This document shows, piece after piece, positions 36,471 to 48,236 of a stretch of 64,000 nt of DNA. The stretch is from assembly GCA_032622095.1 (NCBI GenBank), contig CP136063.1:145161950-145225949 (forward strand), read 5' to 3'. Each line of letters opens with the position of its first letter. The first letter of the stretch is position 1. The stretch is from Siphonodentalium dalli. Taxonomy: Eukaryota > Mollusca > Scaphopoda > Gadilida > Siphonodentaliidae. The notes below the pieces were generated by a model. That model made no database searches. It saw only the letters and a list, made by a program, of their open reading frames with translations, and had not been told where the DNA came from. The translations under genes were made by a program, and so were the position numbers.

Positions 36471-37207
36471 TTTTAGCTCAACTTTACTTTGTAAAGTTTG
36501 AGCTATTGCCATGGCTTTGTCATCCGTCGTCCGTGTGTGCGTGTGTACGTAAGTCGTCAACAATGCAGGCTACAGGTCGTACCTTTGGTCGGATCATTAT
36601 GAAATTTGTCATAGCTGTTGACATCAACATTTAGACCAGAATAATTAATTTTGGGATCATTCGGAAAAAAAACATGGCTGCAGTGGCCATCTTGGATTTC
36701 AAAATTCAATCCATTAGCACGGGCTACAGGTCGTACTGTTTGTCTGATCATCGTGAAATTTGTCAAGAATGTTAATAATGACATGTAGATGGGAACGAGT
36801 CATTTTGGGGTCATTCGGCCAAAAAACATGGCCGCCAGCAGCCATCTTGGATTTTACTCTTTGTATGACTAAATCCTTTAGCACGGACTACAGGTCGTAC
36901 CTTTAGTCTGATTATCATATAATTTTTCATGGCTGTTGAAATTGGAATGTAGATGGGAACGAGTCATTTTGGGGTCATTCAGACAAAAAACATGGCCGCC
37001 AGTGGCCATCTTGGATTTCAAAATTCAATCCATTAGCACGGGCCACAGGTCGTACGAACAGCCATCTTGGATTTTACTCTTTGTATGACTAAATTCTTTA
37101 GCACGGGCTACAGGTCGTACTTCCAGTCTGATCATCATAAAATTTGTCAAGAATGTTAATAATGACATGTAGATGGGAACGAGTCATTTTGGGGTCATTC
37201 GGCCAAA

Positions 37208-38983
37208 AAACATGGCCGCCAGCAGCCATTTTGAATGTTACTCTTTGTATGACTAAATCTTTAGCACGGGCTACAGGTCGTACCTTTCGTCTGATCATCA
37301 TAAAATTTGTCATGGCTGTTGAAATTGGAATGTAGATGGGAACGAGTCAGTTTGTGATTATTCGGACAAAAAACATGGACGCCAGTGGCCATCTTGTATT
37401 TAAAAATTTAATCCATTAGCACGGGCTACAGGTCGTACTATTTGTCTGATCATCATGAAATTTGTCATGGATGATAATATTGACATGCAGATGGGAATGA
37501 GTAATTTTGGGGTTATTCGGCCAAAAATCATGGCCGCCAGCAGCCATCTTGGATTTTACTCTTTGTATGACTAAATTCTTTAGCACGGGATGCAGGTTGT
37601 ACCTTTAGCCTGATCATCATAAAATTTGTCATGGATATTAACAATGAGATGTAGATGGGAACGAGTAATTTTGGGGTCATTCGACCCAAAAACATGGCCG
37701 CCAGCAGCCATGTTGGATTTTACTCTTTGTATGACTAAATACTTTAGCACAGGCTACAGGTCGTACTTTTAGTCTGATCATCATAAATTTTTTCAAGAAT
37801 GTTAATAATGACATGTAGATGGGAAACAGTCATTTTGGGGTCATTCGGTCAATAAACATGGCCGCCAGCAGCCATCTTGGATTTTACTCTTTGTATGACT
37901 AAATCCTTTAGCACAGGCTACAGGTCGTACCTTCAGTCTGATCATCATAACATTTGTCATGGCTGTTGAAATTGGAATGCAGATGGGAACGAGTCATTTT
38001 GGGGTCATTCGGACAAAAAACATGGCCGCCAGTGGCCATCTTGGATTTTACTCTTTGTATGACTAAATCCTTTAGCACGGGCTACAGGTCGTACCTTTAG
38101 TCTGATCATCATGAAATTTTTCATGGCTGTTGAAATTGGAATGTAGATGGGAACGAGTCATTTTGGGGTCATTCGGACAAAAAACATGGCCGCCAGTGGC
38201 CATCTTGGATTTAAAAATTTAATCCATTAGCACATGCCGCAGGTCGTACTGTTTGTCTGATCATCATGAAATTTGTCATGGATGATAATATTGACATGTA
38301 GATGGGAATGAGTAATTTTGGGGTTATTCGGCCAAAAAACATGGCCGCCAGCAGCCATCTTGGATTTTACTCTTTGTATGACTAAATTCTTTAGCACAGG
38401 CTACAGGTCGTACCTTCAGTCTGATCATCATAACATTTGTCATGGCTGTTGAAATTGGAATGCATATGGGAACGAGTCATTTTGGGGTCATTCGGACAAA
38501 AAACATGGCCGCCAGTGGCCATCTTGGATTTTACTCTTTGTATGACTAAATCCTTTAGCACGGGCTACAGGTCGTACCTATAGTCTGATCATCATGAAAT
38601 TTTTCATGGCTGTTGAAATTGGAATGTAGATGGGAACGAGTCATTTTGGGGTCATTCGGACAAAAAACATGGCCGCCAGTGGCCATCTTGGATTTAAAAA
38701 TTTAATCCATTAGCACGGGCCGCAGGTCGTACTGTTTGTCTGATCATCATGAAATTTGTCATGGATGATAATATTGACATGTAGATGGGAATGAGTAATT
38801 TTGGGGTTATTCGGCCAAAAAACATGGCCGCCAGCAGCCATCTTGGATTTTACTCTTTGTATGACTAAATTCTTTAGCACGGGCTGCAGGTCGTACCTTT
38901 AGCCTGATCATCATGAAATTTGTAATGGATATTAACAATGACATGTAGATGGGAACGAGTAATTTTGGGGTCATTCGACCCAA
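37208..38983. repeat. Higher-order unit of the satellite, copy 1
   Basis: Eleven consecutive ~160 bp units, including marker variants (CAGTTTGTGATTATTCGG, ATGGACGCC, GATGCAGGTTGTACC, TTAGCACATGCCGC). Each marker recurs exactly 1,776 bp downstream. Confidence 0.9.
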
Positions 38984-40759
38984 AAACATGGCCGCCAGCA
39001 GCCATTTTGAATGTTACTCTTTGTATGACTAAATCTTTAGCACGGGCTACAGGTCGTACCTTTCGTCTGATCATCATAAAATTTGTCATGGCTGTTGAAA
39101 TTGGAATGTAGATGGGAACGAGTCAGTTTGTGATTATTCGGACAAAAAACATGGACGCCAGTGGCCATCTTGTATTTAAAAATTTAATCCATTAGCACGG
39201 GCTACAGGTCGTACTATTTGTCTGATCATCATGAAATTTGTCATGGATGATAATATTGACATGCAGATGGGAATGAGTAATTTTGGGGTTATTCGGCCAA
39301 AAATCATGGCCGCCAGCAGCCATCTTGGATTTTACTCTTTGTATGACTAAATTCTTTAGCACGGGATGCAGGTTGTACCTTTAGCCTGATCATCATAAAA
39401 TTTGTCATGGATATTAACAATGAGATGTAGATGGGAACGAGTAATTTTGGGGTCATTCGACCCAAAAACATGGCCGCCAGCAGCCATGTTGGATTTTACT
39501 CTTTGTATGACTAAATACTTTAGCACAGGCTACAGGTCGTACTTTTAGTCTGATCATCATAAATTTTTTCAAGAATGTTAATAATGACATGTAGATGGGA
39601 AACAGTCATTTTGGGGTCATTCGGTCAATAAACATGGCCGCCAGCAGCCATCTTGGATTTTACTCTTTGTATGACTAAATCCTTTAGCACAGGCTACAGG
39701 TCGTACCTTCAGTCTGATCATCATAACATTTGTCATGGCTGTTGAAATTGGAATGCAGATGGGAACGAGTCATTTTGGGGTCATTCGGACAAAAAACATG
39801 GCCGCCAGTGGCCATCTTGGATTTTACTCTTTGTATGACTAAATCCTTTAGCACGGGCTACAGGTCGTACCTTTAGTCTGATCATCATGAAATTTTTCAT
39901 GGCTGTTGAAATTGGAATGTAGATGGGAACGAGTCATTTTGGGGTCATTCGGACAAAAAACATGGCCGCCAGTGGCCATCTTGGATTTAAAAATTTAATC
40001 CATTAGCACATGCCGCAGGTCGTACTGTTTGTCTGATCATCATGAAATTTGTCATGGATGATAATATTGACATGTAGATGGGAATGAGTAATTTTGGGGT
40101 TATTCGGCCAAAAAACATGGCCGCCAGCAGCCATCTTGGATTTTACTCTTTGTATGACTAAATTCTTTAGCACAGGCTACAGGTCGTACCTTCAGTCTGA
40201 TCATCATAACATTTGTCATGGCTGTTGAAATTGGAATGCATATGGGAACGAGTCATTTTGGGGTCATTCGGACAAAAAACATGGCCGCCAGTGGCCATCT
40301 TGGATTTTACTCTTTGTATGACTAAATCCTTTAGCACGGGCTACAGGTCGTACCTATAGTCTGATCATCATGAAATTTTTCATGGCTGTTGAAATTGGAA
40401 TGTAGATGGGAACGAGTCATTTTGGGGTCATTCGGACAAAAAACATGGCCGCCAGTGGCCATCTTGGATTTAAAAATTTAATCCATTAGCACGGGCCGCA
40501 GGTCGTACTGTTTGTCTGATCATCATGAAATTTGTCATGGATGATAATATTGACATGTAGATGGGAATGAGTAATTTTGGGGTTATTCGGCCAAAAAACA
40601 TGGCCGCCAGCAGCCATCTTGGATTTTACTCTTTGTATGACTAAATTCTTTAGCACGGGCTGCAGGTCGTACCTTTAGCCTGATCATCATGAAATTTGTA
40701 ATGGATATTAACAATGACATGTAGATGGGAACGAGTAATTTTGGGGTCATTCGACCCAA
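38984..40759. repeat. Higher-order unit of the satellite, copy 2
   Basis: Direct adjacent copy of the preceding 1,776 bp. Lines compared by eye show no difference, whereas neighbouring single units differ by several per cent. It is a very recent unequal exchange, or an assembly duplication. Confidence 0.9.
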
Positions 40760-41189
40760 AAACATGGCCACCAGCAGCCATCTTGGATTTTACTCTTTGT
40801 ATGACTAAATTCTTTAGCACGGGCTACATGTCGTACTTTTAGTCTGATCATCATAAAATTTGTCAAGAATGTTAATAATGACATGTAGATGGGAACGAGT
40901 TATTTTGGGGTCATTCGGCCAAAAAACATGGCCACCAGCAGCCATCTTGGATTTTACTCTTTGTATGACTAAATCCTTTAGCACGGGCTACAGGTCGTAC
41001 CTTTAGTCTGATCATCATGAAATTTGTCATGGCTGTTGAAATTGGAATGTAGATGAGAATGAGTCATTTTGGGGACATTCCGACAAAAAACATGGCTGCC
41101 AGCGGCCATCTTGGATTTCAAAATTCAATTCTAAATCTTTCCATTCATTGCTCATCACACAAATTTAACTTCTTATCAAAGTTGAGCTA

Positions 41190-41505
41190 CAGTGTAATTG
41201 ACACTTTCATTTGAGACACTAAAGAACGAAATATGTCGTTACACCATTAATGATCATTAATACATAATTTGTGTTTATGAAAGTCTGGCACAGAGCAGTT
41301 TGTTTCCAGTACATATTCATTGGAACGTAAACAATTATTCTCTGACAGAAATCATGTTAATATCGCCTTTCGTTACTGGTTTCCTCGATTCACATATCTC
41401 TCACTGCTTAATACTTATAATTAAAACAAATGTTCTGTGTTTTGTGTCACTTCTTAATAGCATTCTGTATTCTGCTATTGAAAAGAAAAACAGTTGTAGT
41501 ATACC
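41190..41505. other. No gene seen
   Basis: Includes the last diverged unit of the AAAGACCGAAAAATGTCGTT repeat at 41221. No gene supported. Confidence 0.45.
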
Positions 41506-41509
41506 TTAA

Positions 41510-41988
41510 AGGTATGAAGGCCTTGGTGGGTATCCTGTGAACATATTTCCACCTGTCAAAAACCGTTACAAACGAAAAAATATTAAAATATAGACAGACT
41601 TTGTTAATATACAAATGAGAAATATCTCATAAACAGTATGTTATTGTCGTAAATTTGCCGACTGTTATGTAAACAAAGCATAAAAAGTTACTTTCCTGGT
41701 GTTTCTTTATAGTATGATGGTAAACATAAAGAGCGTTCTTTGTTGCTCAATTCCTTATTTGGAAATAATAAAGAGCGTTTATACAATTTGTGTGTGATTA
41801 GCCAGTAGCATTGTGCTGCCTTCTATAACACAATCAGACTCTTGTTTAGGTAAAATTTAGTAGGCATGTAAGCATGATGTTTACGTGATAGTGATCGTAT
41901 ATTTGAACCAAAATGTATGCGTTTTAATATTTATCTGTTTACGGTGTTTGGAACAAATATTTTTCGACAACTAAACCCTCTCGTCCCT
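41510..41988. mobile_element. TTAA-target MITE, copy 2 (479 bp)
   Basis: Inverted relative to copy 1 at 7413-7907 and alignable over its length. TTAA lies at 41506-41509 and 41989-41992. The right end (AGGGACGAGAGGGTTTAG on the minus strand) has diverged from the AGGCACGTGAGGCCTTGG form. It holds the same 42 bp-spaced AGAGCGTT pair. No coding frame. Confidence 0.75.
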
Positions 41989-41992
41989 TTAA

Positions 41993-43239
41993 TATAATTA
42001 ATATAACATCCCTCATCCAATAATCTCCAAATTGCATATCTAATTTCAATCCTAGTTACACGTCACACCGCCCCTCATCATTTGCCAATTGTACACCCTT
42101 TTTGCTGGTTCTGCTGCAACTGCTCAATTTCTTTAAAAATTATTGAAAAAATGGCCCTCCCGCCCCCGACATTTACCTCTGATTTAGTTTTTTCGATCAT
42201 CGGTCCACACCAAAATTGAGCACACGTCCCTATATAATATACCTATTTAAACCGTGTATACACGGTGGTGTAATAGAACAACCGTTAATTTAACCGCAAC
42301 CGTAGCATATTTCCACGTATACGTGTACGTTTTCACGACAAATCCCCACTGATCCAAACAATTAACATGTCAAAACACTCTGGCCCGCCAATGCTACAGT
42401 GTATAAACGTAACGGGGCAAACATGCATATTATATTGACAGCTAACGAGAACATTCATCACCAACAATCTGCTCACCCCTTTCAGTCGATACGATAGAAA
42501 CTAAACGATTTGTTACTTCTAATTACCCGTACTTAATTACACTACTTGCGTGTTAATAAAGTACGACCCCCCCCCCCCATCACAACTAAAGGTGAAAAAT
42601 GGGATTTAGAAAATTAATATTCACTCTTACACAGTTCCACATTCAAGGTGTGTCTTGTGTAATCGTATGTCAGTTGTAACGTTGTGAAACCGCAACCGAA
42701 CTGAATTATTCTATTGCTAAATAGTTCATGGGTGACCTGATGCATGCATCTTAGTTTTCTTGGTATATATGTAGGGCTTTTTCTAGTACGCTTGATATTG
42801 GTGTATTCCTTTACTTGTTCAGAAATTGTTCCACGCATGACCGCTTCACAATCTGTAGAAATGTGTCAACAATAATTCAACATAGAACTATTGATTATGC
42901 GAGAACCGACATCGCCTGTGTGTACGACAAGCACTATATTACTACGTTATTCTAGAACATGGCCTAACCAACGAATACCCGCCCCGAGTGTCCAATTACC
43001 ATCACGCATTATACGTCCAAACGGCAACTGACAGAGGAGATAGAACGCTAGACAATGTTTCATCAATAGAGATCATCAGATAATTGGTCTGCTATGTTGG
43101 CTGTTCCGTTGTATTCTTTCCACATCGATGTAATGACAAATCTAAGAGTTCAGTGGAAAAACTGATTAATCTAGTGACGACGAGTAGACAAGTAATTGAA
43201 ATAAAGCTGATATACTTTAATTAGTTCAGTCACTGAACG
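41993..43239. other. No gene seen; poly(C) tract
   Basis: A C13 run at 42567-42579 lies in AT-rich DNA. Open frames are short and unrecognised. Confidence 0.4.
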
Positions 43240-43585
43240 CTGTGCATGGTAACACAGAAATGATTGGACAAGACCGAAATTAGACTTCAAACTTGACCAA
43301 TATTTCCATGTCAGTATACCACGCACCAAATTTCAAAGCAACCGGATAACTATATATAACTTAAAAAGTCAGATTTGTTTTCTGTTGAAATTGGATTAAC
43401 TTCATAAGATATTATAAGAGCTGTCACACGTTCGAACTTGACTGCGTCTTTGCCATAGTTAGATCATATACCAAATCTCACACAATTATCATTGTCAACA
43501 TCATTCAAGTTAGAATTCATTGAGACTGCGAAAACAACGTTTCGGACGGACGATCACCGCACATTTCTATAGTGCCCCATTTTGT
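43240..43585. repeat. Probable dispersed-repeat relic
   Basis: Words such as CACCAAATTTCAAAGCAACCGG and the closing ACGTTTCGGACGGACGATCACCG ... ATAGTGCCCC have the style of a transcribed dispersed-repeat 3' part. Single copy in the window, so this is tentative. Confidence 0.35.
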
Positions 43586-45998
43586 GGATGTTGAAGGCAA
43601 CTAATACAATTGTACGATTTCATTCAGTTATTATCTAATTGGTTCTGGATCACGTAAATGGAGCCTTCAGTATTACGTGTGTGTTTATCGGCCTATTTGG
43701 GTCCCCAGTAGGTGACAAAGGCAATCTTTTGATTGTTAGGCCTAATTCCAGACCTGGCTATTACGAGTAGCTTTAGTAGAGACATGATTCACTGTGAATT
43801 GATTCGATGGGGTATGTGGCTAACATTATAATTATAAGATTTACCTGCAATGGATAATCGTGTCAGCAGAGATATATGCATATGCGTAACACGTACCAAC
43901 GATATTGTTCGACCCAAGGGTACATGTACTTTGTAATTCGCGTTGTTGCATGCTGCCGATGTTCCTTATCACAACATGCGTTCAGCGCATGTGGTATACC
44001 ATAATTGAAAACTGGTCGAATCAGTGTAATTAATTGTATTTGTTTTGGACGTTTCGCAGTATAGTACAAAACTTTTGTCTGAAGCGTAACGTATGAGTAC
44101 AACTGAGTCGTTGTCATTGTGGATCTCATGCTAAAGGCATGTGGTTGGTGTTAATGAGTGATTGAGTGTAAGCCGTTGTCGGGCTTACCGGGTGAGCTAA
44201 TGTTCTGGTCACTTTAGCCGGTCTGGTCTCGCAAGATGCCCGTATCAAATTTTAATTTAAATCAAAAGAACATGTGGATATTTCAAATAAATGGAGCTCA
44301 CGTATTGTGTAGATTTTTTTCTGAATTTTGGAATTCAGCGCTTCGCTGGAATCAAATTATTACGAATTGGAACTAATCGCGTAGGATTCATATTGATCAT
44401 GTTTATATATGCATATAATGCATCAATTGCATATGTTTGGTTTTCTGCATGCATGCAGGCAAGAGTATTCAAAGCTTTCAGAGTTGTTTTCTCCACACAG
44501 TGGTTTTATCTCTGTTTTAATGCCCGAATGCCTTCTGTAAACGGCTGTCAGTTCAATCAAGTTGTTTGAAAATCTTGGTTTGAGAAGATATTTACCAACT
44601 GTATGAGTATACTGTATTAGCATATAAGACAGTATGAAGTTACTAGCCATGCTATTGGCACGGAAATTAAAACGTTTTCTGCTTCCAAATGTTTCTGACG
44701 GCCGTTGCTGGAATGTCTGTTTTTCACCTTGTCACCAATAAAGCCAGCGGCTATCTGCTACAAATGTGTTGTCTTTGTATTTGTACTTAGTCTAGAGCAG
44801 ACTTAATGTTTCGCCTTGGCAGCATTGGGCTGAAGCTACGACGCCACGCACCGATAATATTTGGCATCATCTCGCGATCAATGCGCTGGTGCCCGATGTC
44901 TCGGCGTCGATCGCTGTGATCAATTTGTCTATCTAAACTGTTTTGTCAGCACAAACAAGGGGCGAATTGAGCCAAGGTTGAAATGATCAATGAAAATGGG
45001 TACTCACGTTTAAATATGCACTGACGCCATCCTGAATGATACCAGGTGAGGAACTCAAGTGGATCTTAAAACAATGGTTTGCACACACAATACCCCATCA
45101 AGAGAACGTTTACAACTTTCACAACATATTGCCACAGAGGTGAGCACATTGTACCTGGACGTCAGTGTAAATAATGTTATATTCTCAACTAAGCGCATAA
45201 CGTCAATCACAATATACACAATTTAATTACAGAAATAGAAGTATATAATATGAAAGTAAGCCAATTGCTTATTAATGGCCAGTTTGTTTGTCATTAAAAT
45301 TACATTAAGATTTGATCTTGAATCATCGTATGTTCCGCAAGAACCGATCCATGGATGATCGCTGCATGTCTGTCTGCCCCACCCCCATAGCTTGATCTGG
45401 AGGTAAAAACTAAACACACTCTCCTCCGTGTTCAAAACATGCAACTGATCAATATTTGCAGACACAATGCCACCAAAACTCCACATGACATGAAGGCAAG
45501 TGAAATGTTTATTATAGCAGATTTGATTCCTCCAGTAGAGATGTGAATTAATATTGGAAACTCGGACAAAAGTGAGATGGAATTATTCTATGAACATGTT
45601 GGACTATAATTTCGTGAAACTTAGGTGAGATTACCTCGCGAAAGCACAAATGAGTTTCTAGTTGCATATTATCGCGCACCGACAGAGTCTAGTTCGTTTG
45701 AAATCGTCAACCTTCATATAAACCATGGCCAGATTCCGTTTGGAACCCACGTCAACGGGCACTACCGCCTTCTTATTTTGACTTATTATTGGTGTTTGAA
45801 AAAAATTGACCTCCCCCAACCAGCTTCATTGATCAACTGTCAAAATGCCTGGTCTAGTCCGCACGGACAATCCCAACTTAGATTGCTCAATCAGTTCTAG
45901 TCGTTGAACGGGCGCTAGTGATAGCACAGGGCAATAGTCATAAAATCAATAATATCCGAAGAAACCGCTGATATGGGAGAAGACAATACTAACCGAAA
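43586..45998. other. No gene seen (2.4 kb)
   Basis: The longest stretch without recognisable repeat or gene. Candidate frames (43863-44129 minus, 44291-44569 plus, 45223-45486 minus, 45625-45900 plus) show no domain that I know and no consistent splice-site framework. A short GTAAGCC ... GGCTTAC hairpin lies at 44170-44190. It could be host intergenic or intronic DNA. Confidence 0.4.
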
Positions 45999-46012
45999 AT
46001 GATCTCGAAATC

Positions 46013-46218
46013 TGTTGGAGTCTTGAGTGTTCGTTGTATAGTTTTATTCTATATCATAACGTATATCATTACGTATTTCCTATCAGGCGTTCGTACTCAA
46101 TCTCTCCTAGCTCACCACGTGTATTCTCACTTATACCACACATGCAGTCCCTCTGCCAATCACATACTCGCGGCATGCACTGTCTATACGCCCACGCGTA
46201 CATCAGGTATACTCAACA
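46013..46218 (-). repeat. Ty3/Gypsy 3' LTR (206 bp)
   Basis: Plus-strand ends TGTTGGAGTC and TATACTCAACA, so TG...CA on either strand. Read on the minus strand it holds a TATAAG box (near 46130) and an AATAAA signal (46043-46048), suiting promoter and polyadenylation roles. Confidence 0.93.
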
Positions 46219-46244
46219 ATACGAGTCAACATCTTCCCTCTTTT
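46219..46244 (-). promoter_or_regulatory. Polypurine tract, offset 13 nt from 3' LTR
   Basis: On the minus strand AAAAGAGGGAAGA is followed by TGTTGACTCGTAT and then the LTR start TGTTGAGTATAC. A polypurine tract normally touches the LTR. The intervening 13 nt look like an imperfect second copy of the LTR start. Confidence 0.6.
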
Positions 46245-46501
46245 ATAAGTACGGCAATGAAACGGTTACATTCATTCTCTGACATTACCTGGCATAACTT
46301 GACCTAACTCCCACACAGCTTACACACAGCGTACACACCACTCATATCCTTGCACGTTATACTGTCCTATATAATGTTGCATGCATTTTACATTTCACAA
46401 GTTCAAAACAATTAAGATTACATTTTTGACAAGAATTGTGATTGTTAAGCGTTTTCAATGAGTCTGTTTGGCGCCTGTATTCGTCGACCTGAACGAGTGG
46501 C

Positions 46502-47563
46502 TTAATTGTTCCCAGATAAGTCGGTTAACGGCTGCGTATGATCGCTGACTGGCGCATCCTGTTTTTCATCATGGATGACATTATTAGGTTCAGTTCCATG
46601 AATATCGGTCGGTATGACCTGAATATGTCTCCGATTACTGCGAAAAGTTCCACGTGGCGTTTCCACTATGTAACTATGCCTATGAGTGTCAGTTTCTTGA
46701 ATTGCCCCGGTCTTAGACCAATCAGATTCCTTGTCGGTGCGAATTCGCACACGATCTCCAGGTTTTAGATCTGGCAACAGAACTGTTGAGTTTTTTCTGT
46801 CAAATGACTGCTTATAAGTCTGTTTATGTTTCTCATCCCTCGTTTGAAAAGTTTTGAGTGGAGGCCACTTTGATTCCAAAGTCTCTGGTAAACAAGGTAG
46901 ATTTGTCCTTATGTTTCGCCCTAGCATTAGTTCACTAGGCGAATAGCCAGTCGATTGTACTCTTGTCGTTCGATATGCGGCGAGAGCTTTGAAAGGATCT
47001 GGCGTCTTTAGAATGCTTTTCGCAATTTTAACCCCAGCCTCGGCGAAACCATTTCCCTGTGGATAATGGGGCGATGATGTCATCAACTGACAGTTTCTTG
47101 CCGAAGCGAACTCTTTGAACTCTTGTGAGGTGAAATATGAAACATTGTCCGTGAATATGATTACTGGATCACCCCAGCGAGAAAACATATTTATTAACTG
47201 TCTAATAACTTGGCTGCTCGAGTCGCTTGTCAGCGTCGCTATTTCGATGAATCGGGAGTAAAAGTCTGTTACTATTAAATAGTGTTTGTTTCCTATGTAA
47301 CACACATCTGCTGCTATTTTATACCACGGTCCAGGTAGAAGATCAGAGGTGATTAGTGGCTCCTTGCGTTGTGCTGGTTTATGTATCTGGAACATGGCGC
47401 ATCTCTCGACATGCTCTTTAATGTCCGCATTTATATGAGGCCACCACACACATTGTGCGGCACGTTCCTTGCACTTGAGAATTCCTTGATGCCCCGTGTG
47501 AATGTTGTTAATGACTTCCGATCTTAACCCTTCTGGAATTACGATTCTTTTGCGGTATAGCAC
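46502..47563 (-). pseudogene. Ty3/Gypsy integrase (intact 353-codon frame)
   Basis: The longest intact frame of the window. N-terminal zinc-binding region has H-TG-H and later C, but the final Cys is replaced (ERCAMFQIH), so the H2C2 finger is imperfect. The catalytic core retains D (KIAADVCYIGNKHYLIVTDF), D (IIFTDNVSYFTSQEFKEF) and E (YPQGNGFAEAGVKIAKSIL). Downstream is a C-terminal LKPGDRVRIRTDK basic SH3-like segment. It would insert the cDNA. Marked as pseudogene because the element is broken upstream; 47564-47810 is degraded. Confidence 0.9.
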
Positions 47564-47810
47564 AAGTTCTCATGCATGTGATAGTTCTCCGTGCACTGAG
47601 AAGAATCCACGAAGATTTTCAGGCACAGATTTCGCACTATCTGGCCATCCGTCGCGCACTAGAGTAATCACTCTTTGCATCTCAACGTCATTTTGCACTG
47701 AGTCTTTTATTCGTGACAACATAAGTCTTTCACTTGCAAGTGTTCTTGAACTGATTCAACGTACATATTGACATCACTCTCACACTCGTCAATCTCACTG
47801 CGGTCTTCCC

Positions 47811-48236
47811 TTAAAATTGGCGCTCGAGAGAGAGAGAGAGGGTGTCTGATACCATCATGTCTTTACCCTGAACGTACTCAGCTTTGACGTTAAAGCGTCG
47901 TAGGCGCATGAGAAGCCTTTGGCATCGCAAGGGAGCCTTGTCGATGTCATACTTATTAATTAAAGGTACCAACGGCCTATGATCAGTGAGCAAAGTAAAC
48001 GAATCCAAACCAACGAGGTACCTTGACATTTTTTCGCATGTCCAAACTCCCGCCAGTAACTCCTTCTCAATTTGAGCCCATTTGCATTCAAATTTGATAG
48101 CGTCCTCGAGCAATAGGCCACTGGAGCTAACTCTGACCCAATTTTGAGAAACAGGGCCCCACCAAGACCATAACTGGACGAGTCCGCACTTACAACGACA
48201 GGTTTGCTCTGGTCATAGTAGGCTAATGCATGTCGG
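47811..48236 (-). pseudogene. Ty3/Gypsy RNase H
   Basis: The first catalytic Asp lies in [14 protein letters not shown], which is in a shifted phase (about 48150-48236). The rest is in the original phase: [20 protein letters not shown] with the Glu, then [12 protein letters not shown] with the next Asp, then [19 protein letters not shown] and a degraded 'D-T-L-S' end. Two compensating frame changes bracket the first part. A short (GA)n run occurs at the 3' side (47826-47841). It would remove the RNA template. Confidence 0.87.

Larger units (their letters stand above)
36474..41189. mobile_element. Satellite-carrying TIR element (~4.7 kb)
   Basis: The left end TAGCTCAACTTT is matched inverted at the right end (AAAGTTGAGCTA, 41178-41189), with TA at each outer edge. 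The left end forms a further hairpin (AGCTCAACTTTAC / GTAAAGTTTGAGCT) followed by a GTCCGT-rich leader. Between the ends lie about 28 units of a ~160 bp repeat (36566-41125). Each unit has GGTCGTACC, CTGATCATCATGAAATTTGT, GGGAACGAGTCATTTTGGGG, AACATGGCCGCC and CCATCTTGGATTT. Two unit types alternate, with either TTTACTCTTTGTATGACTAA or AATTTAATCCATTAGCAC spacers. Tandem-core elements with short defined ends are known in molluscs and other invertebrates. No coding frame. Confidence 0.75.

Noticed and set aside
36566-41125. Regular array that might be taken for a CRISPR array
   Set aside because: Units are ~160 bp repeats without unique spacers, in a eukaryotic transposon context, with no cas genes.
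44291-44569. 92-codon plus-strand frame as an exon
   Set aside because: No recognisable motif; competing minus-strand frame; no supporting context.
45999-46307. 102-codon plus-strand frame starting at 45999
   Set aside because: After five codons it runs into the Ty3 LTR; the rest is LTR sequence read in antisense.
46219-46501. An envelope gene downstream of the Ty3 integrase
   Set aside because: Only ~280 bp lie between the integrase stop and the 3' LTR and no long frame is present.
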